A stretch of DNA of 64,000 nt, taken from contig NZ_CP142675.1 in the NCBI RefSeq assembly GCF_036365825.1, positions 1,426,001 through 1,490,000 on the forward strand, written 5' to 3'. Below are positions 1 to 9,500 of this stretch, piece after piece. The DNA is from Qipengyuania sp. HL-TH1. Its GTDB lineage: Bacteria > Pseudomonadota > Alphaproteobacteria > Sphingomonadales > Sphingomonadaceae. The notes beneath the pieces are model-generated. The model searched no databases, was not told the origin of the DNA, and saw only the letters and a list, made by a program, of their open reading frames with translations. The translations under genes were made by a program, and so were the position numbers. Every line of letters starts with the position of its first letter. Positions within the stretch are counted from its first letter, which is position 1.

Positions 1-63
1 TTCGGTTGCGCTCCGCCTAGCGGCAGCGCCACGTTTCAGCCCCTATCGCATCCGGAGCTCACC

Positions 64-1374
64 ATGGTCCCCCGCTACGCCCGTCCCGAAATGACCGCTT
101 TGTGGGAGGCCGAGGCGAAGTATCGCATCTGGTTCGAAATCGAGGCGCATGCGACCGAAAAGCTCGGCGAACTGGGCGTGGTCCCGCCGAGCGCGGCCAA
201 GGCGCTGTGGGACTGGTGGGCAACCGATCCCAAGATCGACGTCGAGGCGATCGACGCGATCGAAGCGGTCACGAAGCACGATGTCATCGCCTTCCTTACC
301 TGGGTCGCCGAGAATGTCGGCGACGAGGCACGCTTCATGCATCAGGGCATGACCAGCAGCGACGTGCTCGACACGACACTTGCGGTCCAGTTGGCCCGCT
401 CTGCAGACATCCTGCTGGCCGATCTCGACGGCCTGCTCGAAGCGATTAAGCGCCGCGCGGAGGAACACAAATACACGCCCACCATCGGGCGCAGCCACGG
501 TATCCATGCCGAACCGGTGACCTTCGGGCTAAAGCTGGCGCAGGCCTATGCCGAATTCGACCGCTGCAAGACCCGGCTGGTGGCGGCGCGCGCGGAAATC
601 GCGACCTGCGCCATTTCGGGCGCTGTCGGCACCTTCGCCAATATCGACCCGCAGGTGGAAGAGCATGTCGCCGACAAGCTCGGCCTGACCGTGGAGCCGG
701 TCTCGACGCAGGTCATCCCGCGCGACCGGCACGCAATGTTCTTCTCGACGCTGGCCGTCATCGCCGGTTCGGTCGAGCGGCTGGCGGTCGAGGTTCGCCA
801 CCTCCAGCGCACCGAAGTGCTCGAGGCGGAAGAATATTTCTCACCCGGCCAGAAGGGGTCGAGCGCGATGCCGCACAAGCGCAACCCGATCCTGACCGAA
901 AACCTCACCGGCCAGGCGCGCATGATCCGCGCCTATGCCCTGCCAGCGCTGGAAAACGTCGCGCTGTGGCACGAGCGCGACATATCGCATTCCTCGGTCG
1001 AGCGGTTCATCGGCCCCGACGCCTGCATCACGCTGGATTTCGCGCTAGCGCGGCTGACCGGGGTGGTCGACAAGCTGCTGGTTTATCCCGAACGCATGCA
1101 AGCGAACATGGACCGCATGGGCGGGCTGATCCATTCGCAGCGCGTGCTGCTGGCGCTGACGCAGAACGGGGTCAGCCGCGAGGATGCCTACCGCCTCGTC
1201 CAGCGCAATGCGATGAAGGTGTGGGAATCGGATGGCCGGCTGACGCTGCTCGACCTGCTCAAGCGCGACGAGGACGTCACCGCCGCGCTCGGCGCCCAGC
1301 AGCTCGAGGAGAAATTCGACCTCGAATACCACTTCAAGCACGTCGACACGATCTTCGCGCGGGTCTTCGGCTAG
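64..1374 (+). CDS. purB: Adenylosuccinate lyase
   Basis: This enzyme makes AICAR from SAICAR and AMP from adenylosuccinate in purine synthesis, in the cytoplasm. The 436-residue protein has the normal length for the family. It carries the fumarase/aspartase superfamily signature GSSAMPHKRNP near residue 270 and the TSSDVLDT segment near residue 97, both part of the active site. The ATG at 64 is chosen because GGAG lies six bases upstream and the protein begins with the family-typical VPRYARPEM. The gene heads a run of same-strand housekeeping genes; a 58-base gap separates it from the next one. The product is not in doubt. Confidence 0.97.
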   Translation: MVPRYARPEMTALWEAEAKYRIWFEIEAHATEKLGELGVVPPSAAKALWDWWATDPKIDVEAIDAIEAVTKHDVIAFLTWVAENVGDEARFMHQGMTSSDVLDTTLAVQLARSADILLADLDGLLEAIKRRAEEHKYTPTIGRSHGIHAEPVTFGLKLAQAYAEFDRCKTRLVAARAEIATCAISGAVGTFANIDPQVEEHVADKLGLTVEPVSTQVIPRDRHAMFFSTLAVIAGSVERLAVEVRHLQRTEVLEAEEYFSPGQKGSSAMPHKRNPILTENLTGQARMIRAYALPALENVALWHERDISHSSVERFIGPDACITLDFALARLTGVVDKLLVYPERMQANMDRMGGLIHSQRVLLALTQNGVSREDAYRLVQRNAMKVWESDGRLTLLDLLKRDEDVTAALGAQQLEEKFDLEYHFKHVDTIFARVFG

Positions 1375-1432
1375 ACGCGGGACGGGTCCCGGCCTAGCAT
1401 CGCCCGACAAGACACAAGAGGGGCTTCACTTC

Positions 1433-1798
1433 ATGCAAATCGTGCGCACCATCGGTTGGGTCCTGCTGCTGTTCTCGCTGCTGGCCTTCAGCTTTTTCAA
1501 CTGGAAGCCGGTCGAAGTGCAGATCTGGTCGAACCTCGTGCTCGAGACCAAGCTGCCCGCGCTGGTGATCATTTCCTTCCTGCTCGGCCTGGTGCCGATG
1601 TGGCTGGTTCACCGCGCCAGCAAATGGCGCGCGCAGCGCCGGATCAATGCGCTGGAGGCTGCGACCACCCGCCTGGCAACCCCGGCTGCGGCGCCCGCGC
1701 CCGCACCGACGCAAACGCCCACCGCCGAGACACCCGCCAGCGACCTGCCGCCCGAACCGGTCAATCCGGTCGACCCCGAGCCGTCGAAACCCGCATGA
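1433..1798 (+). CDS. LapA-domain small membrane protein
   Basis: The 121-residue protein has two predicted membrane segments (about residues 5-20 and 40-60) separated by the short motif FNWKPVEVQIW, the pattern of the LapA/YciS (lipopolysaccharide assembly A) domain family. The tail after residue 80 is rich in proline, alanine and threonine and is probably disordered. Its TGA stop overlaps the ATG of pyrF in an ATGA, so the two are probably translated from one message. LapA proteins elsewhere are tied to lipopolysaccharide assembly; a specific role here is not shown by the sequence. Confidence 0.8.
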   Translation: MQIVRTIGWVLLLFSLLAFSFFNWKPVEVQIWSNLVLETKLPALVIISFLLGLVPMWLVHRASKWRAQRRINALEAATTRLATPAAAPAPAPTQTPTAETPASDLPPEPVNPVDPEPSKPA

Positions 1799-2469
1799 CC
1801 AACCCTATCTATCTTGCACTCGACGTTCCGCACCTGCGCGACGGCCTCGATCTGGCCAAGAAGGTCAAGGGCCATGTCGGCGGGATCAAGCTGGGGCTCG
1901 AATTCTTCTGCGCACATGGCGCGCACGGGGTGCACATGATCGGCCAGCTTGGGCTGCCGATCTTCCTCGACCTCAAGCTTTACGACATCCCCAACACCGT
2001 TGCCGGTGCGATGCAGGCGATCCACGTGCTCGAACCGAGCATCGTCACGGTGCATGCCAGCGGCGGGCGCGCGATGCTGGAAGATGCCAAGGCCGCGGCG
2101 GGAGAGAATACCAGGGTCGTCGGCGTCACCATGCTCACCAGCATGGACGATCGCGACCTTGAGCGCACCGGCATCAGGGGCAGCGCGCACGATCATGTGA
2201 AGCGCCTCGCCGAATTGTCTCACGAAGCGGGTCTCGACGGAATCGTCTGCTCGGGTCAGGAAATGAAGGCGGTCCACGACCAGTGGAAGGACGGCTTCTT
2301 CGTCGTTCCCGGCCTGCGCCCGGCAGGCAGCGCCGTGGGCGACCAGAAACGCGTCGTCACCCCGCGCCAGGCGCGCGACGATGGCGCCAGCGTGCTGGTG
2401 ATCGGCCGACCGATCAGCCGCGCCGAGGACCCCGCGCAGGCCGCGCGTGATATCGAAGCGACGCTCTAG
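1795..2469 (+). CDS. pyrF: Orotidine 5'-phosphate decarboxylase
   Basis: This enzyme catalyses the last step of UMP synthesis, decarboxylation of OMP. The 224-residue protein shows the catalytic motif DLKLYDIPNTV (about residues 58-68), whose Asp-Lys-Asp triad is diagnostic, and a phosphate-binding segment near the C-terminus (VIGRPISRAEDP). The same frame stays open far upstream, but the ATG at 1795, overlapping the stop of the LapA-like gene, gives the protein its normal length and N-terminus (MTNPIYLALDVP). trpF follows after 8 bases. A pyrF next to trpF pairs two small TIM-barrel enzymes that act on phosphorylated substrates. Confidence 0.96.
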   Translation: MTNPIYLALDVPHLRDGLDLAKKVKGHVGGIKLGLEFFCAHGAHGVHMIGQLGLPIFLDLKLYDIPNTVAGAMQAIHVLEPSIVTVHASGGRAMLEDAKAAAGENTRVVGVTMLTSMDDRDLERTGIRGSAHDHVKRLAELSHEAGLDGIVCSGQEMKAVHDQWKDGFFVVPGLRPAGSAVGDQKRVVTPRQARDDGASVLVIGRPISRAEDPAQAARDIEATL

Positions 2470-2477
2470 GACACCTC

Positions 2478-3110
2478 ATGTCGGTTCAGATCAAGATTTG
2501 CGGGCTCTCGACGCCCGAAACCGTGGACGCCGCGATCGAAGCGGGCGCGACGCATATCGGGCTCGTGCATTACGAACCCTCTCCGCGGCATGTCGCGCTC
2601 GACCAGGCCCGGGAACTGCGTGAGCGGGCCCGCGGCAAAGCCAAGGCGGTGCTGCTGCTGGTCAATGCCGATCCCGAGCTGACCGGGCGCGCGCTCAACG
2701 CGATCCAGCCCGACGTCATCCAGTTCCACGGGAGCGAGACGCCCCAGTGGATCGGCGGCATACGCCGGAGCCTGTCCTATGAAGTGTGGAAGGCAGTCGG
2801 GCTGAAAGACGCGGGCACGCTGACCCGCAGCGAGAAATATATCGGCATGGTCGATCGCCTGCTGTTCGATGCCCCCGCCAAGAAGCTGCCGGGTGGCAAT
2901 GGCACGGCCTTCGATTGGTCGCTGCTCGCCGGGCACAACCACCAGATCGACTGGGCGCTGGCGGGCGGCCTCACGGCAGACAACGTCGCCGAGGCGATCC
3001 GTGCGACCCAGGCACCACTGGTCGATACCTCGAGCGGGGTGGAAAGTGCGCCCGGCGTCAAGGATCCGCAGCGCATCGCCGACTTCTGCCGCGCCGTGCG
3101 GAGCGCCTGA
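2478..3110 (+). CDS. trpF: Phosphoribosylanthranilate isomerase
   Basis: TrpF converts N-(5'-phosphoribosyl)anthranilate to CdRP in tryptophan synthesis. The 210-residue protein begins with the hallmark KICGLSTPETV, whose Cys is the general base, and ends with ALAGGLTADNV and VDTSSGVE, which hold the catalytic Asp and the phosphate-binding loop. It is followed after 96 bases by trpB, the usual alphaproteobacterial trpF-trpB-trpA order. I saw no leader peptide rich in Trp codons in the trpF-trpB gap, so attenuation is not supported. Confidence 0.96.
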   Translation: MSVQIKICGLSTPETVDAAIEAGATHIGLVHYEPSPRHVALDQARELRERARGKAKAVLLLVNADPELTGRALNAIQPDVIQFHGSETPQWIGGIRRSLSYEVWKAVGLKDAGTLTRSEKYIGMVDRLLFDAPAKKLPGGNGTAFDWSLLAGHNHQIDWALAGGLTADNVAEAIRATQAPLVDTSSGVESAPGVKDPQRIADFCRAVRSA

Positions 3111-3206
3111 CGCACCGCCTGAATAGCTGCGGACCGCAGTCCTGATGCTCTGCAAAATAGCAAAGCTGTCTCGACTTCGCCTCTTGGCAACGGCAAGGGG
3201 AAAGCG

Positions 3207-4424
3207 ATGACCGAAACCAATCCCAACTCCTACCGCACCCAGCCCGACGAGCGCGGGCATTTCGGCGATTACGGCGGGCGCTATGTCGCCGAAACGCTAA
3301 TGCCGCTGGTGCTCGATCTCGAGCGTGAATATCGCGCGGCGCAGGCCGATCCCGAATTCCAGCGCGAGTTCGACGATTTGCTCGAACATTATGTCGGCCG
3401 CCCCAGCCCGCTCTATTTCGCCGAGCGGCTGACCGAGGCGGTCGGGGGTGCGCAGATCTGGTTCAAGCGCGACGAATTGAACCATACCGGCGCGCACAAG
3501 ATCAACAATTGCATCGGGCAGATCCTGCTCGCGATCCGCATGGGCAAGACGCGCATCATCGCCGAAACCGGCGCGGGCCAGCACGGCGTTGCCACCGCCA
3601 CCGTCTGCGCGCGCTTCGGCCTGCCCTGCGTGGTCTATATGGGCGCGGAAGATGTCCGGCGGCAGTCGCCCAATGTCTTCCGCATGAAGCTGCTCGGCGC
3701 CGAGGTGGTACCCGTGACCAGCGGGCGCGGCACGCTCAAGGACGCGATGAACGAGGGGCTGCGCGACTGGGTCGCCAATGTCCACGACACGTTCTACATC
3801 ATCGGCACCGCCGCGGGTCCGCATCCCTACCCCGAGCTGGTCCGCGACTTCCAGAGCGTGATCGGCAAGGAAGCGCGCCAGCAGATGCAGGACCGTATCG
3901 GCCGCCTGCCCGACCTGCTGGTCGCGGCGATCGGCGGCGGTTCCAACGCGCTCGGCCTGTTCCACCCCTTCCTCGACGACCCAGATGTAAAGATGCTCGG
4001 TGTCGAGGCGGCCGGCTATGGCCTTGATGGCGACCAGCACGCTGCCAGCCTGCTCGGCGGCTTCCCCGGCGTGCTCCATGGCAACAAGACCTATCTGCTG
4101 CAGGACGATGACGGCCAGATCACCGAAGGCCACTCGATCAGCGCGGGTCTCGACTATCCCGGCATCGGTCCGGAACATGCCTGGCTCAAGGACATGGAGC
4201 GGGTCGAATATACCGCCGTCACGGACGAAGAGGCGCTCGAAGCCTTCCAGCTGCTCTGCCGCACCGAGGGCATCATCCCCGCGCTCGAACCCAGCCACGC
4301 CATCGCGGCGGTGGCAAAGGTCGCCAAGGACATGCCGAAAGAAAGCGTGATCCTCGCGAACCTGTGCGGACGCGGGGACAAGGACATTTTCACCGTGGCC
4401 GAAAGGCTGGGAGTGGAGATGTGA
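3207..4424 (+). CDS. trpB: Tryptophan synthase beta chain
   Basis: TrpB joins indole and serine to give tryptophan in the alpha2-beta2 complex. The 405-residue protein contains HTGAHKINN (about residues 93-101), where Lys carries pyridoxal phosphate, the glycine-rich phosphate site GGGSNALG, and the C-terminal NLCGRGDKD. Purine-rich AAGGGGAAAG lies just upstream of the ATG. Its TGA stop overlaps the GTG start of the next small gene (GTGA), which in turn overlaps trpA, so all three are likely translationally coupled. Confidence 0.97.
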   Translation: MTETNPNSYRTQPDERGHFGDYGGRYVAETLMPLVLDLEREYRAAQADPEFQREFDDLLEHYVGRPSPLYFAERLTEAVGGAQIWFKRDELNHTGAHKINNCIGQILLAIRMGKTRIIAETGAGQHGVATATVCARFGLPCVVYMGAEDVRRQSPNVFRMKLLGAEVVPVTSGRGTLKDAMNEGLRDWVANVHDTFYIIGTAAGPHPYPELVRDFQSVIGKEARQQMQDRIGRLPDLLVAAIGGGSNALGLFHPFLDDPDVKMLGVEAAGYGLDGDQHAASLLGGFPGVLHGNKTYLLQDDDGQITEGHSISAGLDYPGIGPEHAWLKDMERVEYTAVTDEEALEAFQLLCRTEGIIPALEPSHAIAAVAKVAKDMPKESVILANLCGRGDKDIFTVAERLGVEM

Positions 4425-4621
4425 AGTGGACCCTGCTTCGGCGCTGCGTGCTCACCGGGCTGATCGCCATCATTCTCTCTCTGGCACTCAAGTTCATGCT
4501 CATGCTGACGCTAGGTCGACCGCTGACTTTGAACCAGGACTTTTGGATTGAAACGGCGCCGGTGATGTTTTTGGTTGGGTTCTTCATCCCGCTAGCCCCT
4601 CGAAATCTCGAGAAAAAATGA
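4421..4621 (+). CDS. Small two-helix membrane protein between trpB and trpA
   Basis: This 66-residue protein starts at a GTG that overlaps the trpB stop and ends in a TGA that overlaps the trpA start codon, so it is fitted exactly between the two subunit genes. It has two hydrophobic stretches (about residues 10-30 and 44-57) and a positively charged start (MKWTLLRR), suggesting two membrane helices with the N-terminus in the cytoplasm. I recognise no family. The stop/start overlaps on both sides argue that it is a real gene rather than a chance reading frame. A longer version starting upstream at 4364 would run inside trpB and is unlikely. Confidence 0.6.
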   Translation: MKWTLLRRCVLTGLIAIILSLALKFMLMLTLGRPLTLNQDFWIETAPVMFLVGFFIPLAPRNLEKK

Positions 4622-5397
4622 CCCGCCTCTCTACCGCCTTCGCCAAGCCCCACCCAGCGCTCGTCTGCTTCCTCACGGCGGGCGACGGTGACACCGCAGC
4701 CAATCTCGACGCAATGGTCGAAGGCGGCGCGGACGTAATCGAACTGGGCATGCCCTTCACCGATCCGATGGCCGACGGGCCTGCGATCCAGAAGGCCAAT
4801 ATCCGCTCGCTCGGCAAGGGCACAACCACCGCCGATGTGCTGCACATCGCGACCGAGTTCCGCCAGCGTCATCCCGAGGTGCCGCTGGTGCTGATGGGCT
4901 ATGCCAATCCGATGATCCGCCGCGGGCCCGAATGGTTCGCGCAAGCCGCTAAGAATGCGGGCGTCGACGGCGTGATCTGCGTCGACATCCCGCCCGAGGA
5001 AGACGACGCGCTTGGCCCCCAACTGCGTGCTGCGGGGATCGCCCCCATCCGGCTCGCCACTCCCACCACCGACGACAAGCGCCTGCCCGCGGTTGTCGAA
5101 GGAAGCGAGGGCTTCCTCTACTACGTCGCGGTCGCGGGCATCACCGGCATGCAGCAAGCGGCGATCGAATCAATCGAGGCCAACGTCAGCCGGATCAAGG
5201 CGGCGACCGATATTCCGGTCGCAGTCGGCTTCGGTGTGCGCACGCCCGAGCAGGCCCGCGAGATTGCGCGGGTGGCCGATGGCGTGGTCGTGGGTTCGGC
5301 GCTGGTCGAACTGGTGGCCGAGCATGGCACCGCCGCGCCTGCCAAACTGCGCGAACTTACCGCGTCGCTGGCAGAAGCCGTTCACGCAGCCCGCTAG
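4618..5397 (+). CDS. trpA: Tryptophan synthase alpha chain
   Basis: TrpA cleaves indole-3-glycerol phosphate to indole, which is channelled to TrpB. The 259-residue protein shows ELGMPFTDPMADGPAIQ near residues 42-58, which contains the catalytic Glu and Asp, and the C-terminal phosphate loop GFGVRTPEQA. The ATG overlaps the stop of the small membrane gene upstream. The gene is followed by a 147-base spacer holding a REP-like inverted repeat and then accD. Confidence 0.97.
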   Translation: MTRLSTAFAKPHPALVCFLTAGDGDTAANLDAMVEGGADVIELGMPFTDPMADGPAIQKANIRSLGKGTTTADVLHIATEFRQRHPEVPLVLMGYANPMIRRGPEWFAQAAKNAGVDGVICVDIPPEEDDALGPQLRAAGIAPIRLATPTTDDKRLPAVVEGSEGFLYYVAVAGITGMQQAAIESIEANVSRIKAATDIPVAVGFGVRTPEQAREIARVADGVVVGSALVELVAEHGTAAPAKLRELTASLAEAVHAAR

Positions 5398-5404
5398 CCC
5401 GTCG

Positions 5405-5483
5405 CCCCTGCGCAGGCAGGGGCCCAGATAACGCAGCGGTGCGCCCGACGATCGCTCAGCTGGATCCCCGCCTGCGCAGGGAT
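5405..5483. repeat. REP-like inverted repeat element
   Basis: Two arms, 5405-5422 (CCCCTGCGCAGGCAGGGG) and 5466-5483 (CCCCGCCTGCGCAGGGAT), are near reverse complements separated by 43 bases. Each arm is itself partly self-complementary around TGCGCA. This matches the look of dispersed intergenic palindromes in sphingomonads and other GC-rich bacteria. The transcript could fold into a large hairpin between trpA and accD and so act as a terminator or message stabiliser. Only this one copy was noticed in the window. Confidence 0.6.
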
Positions 5484-5544
5484 GACGCTACGACGGTTCG
5501 CTGACTATTTGAGCTTTGTGACAACCCGACTATAGGCCCAACGC

Positions 5545-6393
5545 ATGAACTGGTTCACGCGCGTCCGCAATTCGATCACCTCGCTGTCCAAGCGCAGCAC
5601 CGAGAAGGACCTGTGGGTCAAGTGCCCCAGCTGCCAGCAGATGGTGTTCGCGCAGGAATATGAGGAAAATTCCTACGTCTGCCCGCGCTGCGACCACCAC
5701 GGCCGCATCGGCGCCGACGAGCGCCTGCGCCAGCTGCTCGACGAAGGCTACGACGTCCTTCCCATCCCCGAGGTGAAGGAAGACCCGCTCAAGTTCCGCG
5801 ATACTGCGAAATACACCGACCGCCTCAAGAAGGCGCGCGCCAAGAGCCCGCACAAGGATGCCTTCCTCGTCGGTTCGGGCGCGATCCAGGGCAAGCCCGC
5901 GGTCGTCGGCGTGCAGGATTTCGGCTTCATGGGCGGATCGATGGGCATGGCGGTGGGCACCGCCTTCTGCCAGGGCGCCGAGCGCGCGCTGTCGCGGCAC
6001 TGCCCCTATATCGTGGTCACCGCGGCGGGCGGCGCGCGGATGCAGGAAGGCATTCTCAGCCTCATGCAGATGCCCAAGGCGACCGTGATGACGCGCCGGC
6101 TGAAGGAAGCCAGACTTCCCTATATCGTCGTGCTGACCGACCCGACCACGGGCGGCGTCACTGCCAGCTATGCCATGCTGGGCGACGTGCATATCGCCGA
6201 ACCGGGCGCACTGATCGGCTTCGCCGGGCAGCGCGTGATCCAGGACACGATCCGCGAACAGCTGCCCGATGGGTTCCAGCGCGCCGAATATCTGCACAAG
6301 CACGGCATGGTCGACATGGTGGTGCATCGACACGATCTGACCGATACGCTGGCGACGCTGCTCGATTACCTGGCGCCCGCCGAGGCTGCCTGA
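5545..6393 (+). CDS. accD: Acetyl-CoA carboxylase carboxyltransferase subunit beta
   Basis: AccD, with AccA, transfers the carboxyl group from biotin to acetyl-CoA in the first step of fatty acid synthesis. The 282-residue protein has the N-terminal zinc ribbon with Cys27, Cys30, Cys46 and Cys49, followed by a crotonase-fold carboxyltransferase domain containing GGARMQEG and [13 protein letters not shown]. folC follows after 8 bases; accD-folC downstream of trpA is a conserved order in Alphaproteobacteria. The length is normal. Confidence 0.97.
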   Translation: MNWFTRVRNSITSLSKRSTEKDLWVKCPSCQQMVFAQEYEENSYVCPRCDHHGRIGADERLRQLLDEGYDVLPIPEVKEDPLKFRDTAKYTDRLKKARAKSPHKDAFLVGSGAIQGKPAVVGVQDFGFMGGSMGMAVGTAFCQGAERALSRHCPYIVVTAAGGARMQEGILSLMQMPKATVMTRRLKEARLPYIVVLTDPTTGGVTASYAMLGDVHIAEPGALIGFAGQRVIQDTIREQLPDGFQRAEYLHKHGMVDMVVHRHDLTDTLATLLDYLAPAEAA

Positions 6394-6401
6394 CGCGCAG
6401 C

Positions 6402-7694
6402 ATGCGGGATTTCGCCCGCTCCGACAGCCCCGCGGTGCAGCGCCAGCTCGACCGGCTGGGCCGCCTGTCCGTGCCCGACGGCCGGCTCGGCCTCGAAACG
6501 ATCCGCGCGCTGCTCGACCGGATTGGCAATCCGCAGCTGCGGCTGCCCCCGGTGTTCCACGTCGCCGGGACCAATGGCAAAGGCTCGACCTGTGCCTTCC
6601 TGCGCGCGATGCTGGAGGCGCAAGGGTACCGCGTCCATGTCACCACCAGCCCGCATCTGGTGCGCTATAACGAACGTATCCGGCTGGCCGGGAAGCTGAT
6701 CGAGGACGCGCGGCTGGCCGAGCTTCTGGGCGAGGTCCTCGACAGCGGCGAAGACCTCAATCCCAGTTTCTTCGAAGTGACCATCGCCGCCGCCTTCACC
6801 GAATTCGCGCGGGTGCCCGCCGATGCCTGCGTGGTCGAGGTTGGGCTCGGCGGGCGGTTCGATGCTACCAATGTGCTGGGGCCGGAAGTGCTTGCCGCCT
6901 GCGGAATTGCCGCGCTGGGGATCGATCACGAGCGCTTCCTGCTAGTGCCCGAGGCCGGTGTACCGGCAGAGCCACTGGCGCGCATTGCCTTCGAGAAAGC
7001 GGGAATCGCCAAGCCGGGCACACCGCTAGTGTGCCTGTCCTATCCGGGCGAGGTACGCGGCGAGGTTATGGCCGCCGCTGCGCGCGTTGGAGCGCCGCTG
7101 GCGATGCACGGCGAGGAATGGGATACCGAGGTCGCCGAAGCGCTTCGCTACCGCGACGAGCGCGGCGAACTCGTCCTGCCGCTCCCCGCCTTGCCGGGTG
7201 CGCACCAGGCGCAGAATGCGGCGCTGGCAGTGGCCCTGCTCCGCCATCAGGACAAGCTTCCCGTCTCGCGCGCCGCCATTGCGCAGGGCCTGACACAGGC
7301 ACGTTGGCCCGCGCGGCTCCAGCGGCTGGCGGATGGCCCCCTGGCCGGAGCGCGCGAAGTCTGGCTCGACGGCGGGCACAATCCCGACGCCGGCAGGATG
7401 CTGGGCGAGCATTTCGCCGGGCGACGGCTGCACCTTGTCATCGGCATGCTCGACGCCAAGGATCCCGCGGCGCTGACCGAACCGCTCGCGCCCAACATCG
7501 TCAGCCTTTCGGTTGTGCCCGTCCCCGGTCATGAGTGGCATCCAGCGGCGGCGTTCGGGGCACGGGCGGCAGGCAAGCCGGACGTTGCGACCGCGCTTGC
7601 CGACCTGCCCGCAGACGGCCTGCCCGTGCTGATCGCGGGCTCGCTCTATCTCGCGGGCGAGGTCCTCCGGCTCAACGCCGAACTGCCCGACTAG
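6402..7694 (+). CDS. folC: Bifunctional folylpolyglutamate/dihydrofolate synthase
   Basis: FolC adds glutamate to dihydropteroate and then to folates, an ATP-dependent Mur-ligase-type reaction in the cytoplasm. The 430-residue protein carries the P-loop VAGTNGKGSTCAFLRA (about residues 50-65), the folate-loop segment TSPHLVRYNERIR, and VVEVGLGGRFDATNV, all family landmarks. The C-terminal Mur ligase domain includes LDGGHNPDAGR. It lies 8 bases after accD and converges with the AmpG-like gene, only 7 bases away. Confidence 0.95.
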   Translation: MRDFARSDSPAVQRQLDRLGRLSVPDGRLGLETIRALLDRIGNPQLRLPPVFHVAGTNGKGSTCAFLRAMLEAQGYRVHVTTSPHLVRYNERIRLAGKLIEDARLAELLGEVLDSGEDLNPSFFEVTIAAAFTEFARVPADACVVEVGLGGRFDATNVLGPEVLAACGIAALGIDHERFLLVPEAGVPAEPLARIAFEKAGIAKPGTPLVCLSYPGEVRGEVMAAAARVGAPLAMHGEEWDTEVAEALRYRDERGELVLPLPALPGAHQAQNAALAVALLRHQDKLPVSRAAIAQGLTQARWPARLQRLADGPLAGAREVWLDGGHNPDAGRMLGEHFAGRRLHLVIGMLDAKDPAALTEPLAPNIVSLSVVPVPGHEWHPAAAFGARAAGKPDVATALADLPADGLPVLIAGSLYLAGEVLRLNAELPD

Positions 7695-7701
7695 CGCCGC
7701 C

Positions 7702-9429
7702 TCATTCGGCGGGAACGGCTTCGCCCGCTTCGGGCGCGACGATCCCGGCCGATTCCTTCCACCGGCTTTCGCGGTACCATTCGACGCACACCAGCACCGC
7801 CGCGCCCAGCCCGATCCAGGTGGTCAGGACGAAGACGTCGTAATAGCCCTGGTTCTCGATCATCTCTCCCAATGCCCCGCGGCCCAAAGTGCCGACCAGC
7901 AGGGTGAGCGAGGACAGCAGCGCATATTGCACCGCGCTGAACTTCTTCGACACGATCGAGGACAGCCACGCGACATAGGCCGCACCCGCGATCCCGATGG
8001 CGAGGTTTTCGAAGCCGATGGTGATCGTCAGCTTGGCAAGCGCAGCGTCGCCGATGCCCGGGACCTGTTCGATGAGATAGGTGAAGCCGACCGCATCGCT
8101 GAACGCCTGCATGGTGTGTCCGCCGATCGCCATGTCGGCATAGAGCAGGTTCGTCAGCGCCGCGAGGATCCCGCCGATCAGCAGCGTGGCCATGCGGCCA
8201 ATCGTGGTAAGCAGCAGCCCGCCCAGCGCGAGCCCCGCGATGATCGCCCCGATGCCGAAGAACTTCGACGCAAACGCCACGTCGTCATTCGTGTATTCGA
8301 GCTCGCCCAGATAGAAGGGATAGGCAAACGTCCCCCAGATCGCATCGCAGATGCGATAGGTGAGCACGACCGCGAAGATCAGCACCAGCGACCAGCCCAT
8401 TCGCCCGACCAGTTCCACCAGCGGCAGCACGAGCGCGCGGTAGAGGTGATCGAGCACATAGGACCCTCCGCTGACGGGCGGCGCATCGTGGGTCAGCAGG
8501 TGCCTACCGGTCTTCTTCTGCCCCGACAGCCACCCCGCGATGAGCGAGGGGAGGATGATCGTCGCAACGATGATCCAGGGACCCCAGACGACGATGAACT
8601 GGGTCGGATTGGGGCGATCCTCGGGCGCATAGGTCATCGACATGATCATGAAGGCCAGCACCGCGCCGATTGCGGCAGCCCACAACGCCCCGACCGCTGC
8701 CAATGCCCGGTTGCGGATTTCCGGGGCCAGCTCGCCCGCCATTCGCAGCGCGCGGACCTGTTCGTCGTTCTCCGTGAGTTCGGCCGCGCCCTCGGCATTG
8801 GGGGCGAACAGGCCGACGGCGCCCACTGCCAGCAGGATCCCGCCCATCATCATATAGGTTTCGGGCCAGCCGATCCGCGCGGCGATGATCAGGCCGAGCG
8901 CACCGCCGACCAGCGATGAGAGCCGGAAGCCCATCTGGTAGACGGTGGAGAGGATGTCGATCGTCGCCACCTCGTCCGCCACGTCGATACGCCACGCATT
9001 GATCGCAATGTCCTGCGTCGCACTGGCGAAAGCGCCGATGCCCGCCAGCAGCGAGAACATGCCCAACTGCGTGCGCGGTTCGAGCAGGCTCATGGTGACC
9101 AGGATTGCCCCGAGTAGCAATTGCATCGGGACGATCCACTGCTTGCGTTTGCCGAGCCGGCGCAGCAGCGGGATGTCGACCTTGTCGATCAGCGGCGACC
9201 ACAGGAACTGGAAGGCATAGGCCAGCCCGATGAGCGAGAAGATGCCCATCGTCTCGAGATCGACCTCGGCCTCGGTCAGCCAGGCGAACAACGTGCCGAG
9301 GAACAGCGCGAAGGGAAGCCCGCTGGCGAAGCCGAACAGCAGCATGAAACCGGTCTTGCGATTGCCCAGCGCCATGCCCAGCACGCGCCAGGCGGAGATT
9401 TTCTTTGTTTCTTCGGCGACCGCGGCCAT
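7702..9429 (-). CDS. AmpG-like MFS muropeptide transporter
   Basis: The 575-residue protein has about 14 hydrophobic segments and the AmpG pattern: GFASGLPFALFLGTLFAWL near the start, then a cytoplasmic loop with FLWSPLIDKVDIPLL and RRLGKRKQW. AmpG brings anhydro-muropeptides into the cytoplasm for cell-wall recycling. The protein is longer than the enterobacterial form (about 490 residues), with an added hydrophilic loop in the middle (about residues 210-320). The ATG at 9429 is preceded by GGAAGGA. It is divergent from the Rieske oxygenase gene. The substrate is inferred from the family only. Confidence 0.85.
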   Translation of the reverse strand: MAAVAEETKKISAWRVLGMALGNRKTGFMLLFGFASGLPFALFLGTLFAWLTEAEVDLETMGIFSLIGLAYAFQFLWSPLIDKVDIPLLRRLGKRKQWIVPMQLLLGAILVTMSLLEPRTQLGMFSLLAGIGAFASATQDIAINAWRIDVADEVATIDILSTVYQMGFRLSSLVGGALGLIIAARIGWPETYMMMGGILLAVGAVGLFAPNAEGAAELTENDEQVRALRMAGELAPEIRNRALAAVGALWAAAIGAVLAFMIMSMTYAPEDRPNPTQFIVVWGPWIIVATIILPSLIAGWLSGQKKTGRHLLTHDAPPVSGGSYVLDHLYRALVLPLVELVGRMGWSLVLIFAVVLTYRICDAIWGTFAYPFYLGELEYTNDDVAFASKFFGIGAIIAGLALGGLLLTTIGRMATLLIGGILAALTNLLYADMAIGGHTMQAFSDAVGFTYLIEQVPGIGDAALAKLTITIGFENLAIGIAGAAYVAWLSSIVSKKFSAVQYALLSSLTLLVGTLGRGALGEMIENQGYYDVFVLTTWIGLGAAVLVCVEWYRESRWKESAGIVAPEAGEAVPAE

Positions 9430-9500
9430 TCCCTAGCGTCCTTCCAATTCGACGTATTTTTTGCGACACTAGCGACGAGAGAGAGCGAGGAACAGGCGTC

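Noticed and set aside
3111..3206. Possible tryptophan attenuator between trpF and trpB
   Set aside because: The gap has a short CTGCGG/CCGCAG palindrome but no leader peptide with Trp codons and no T-run.
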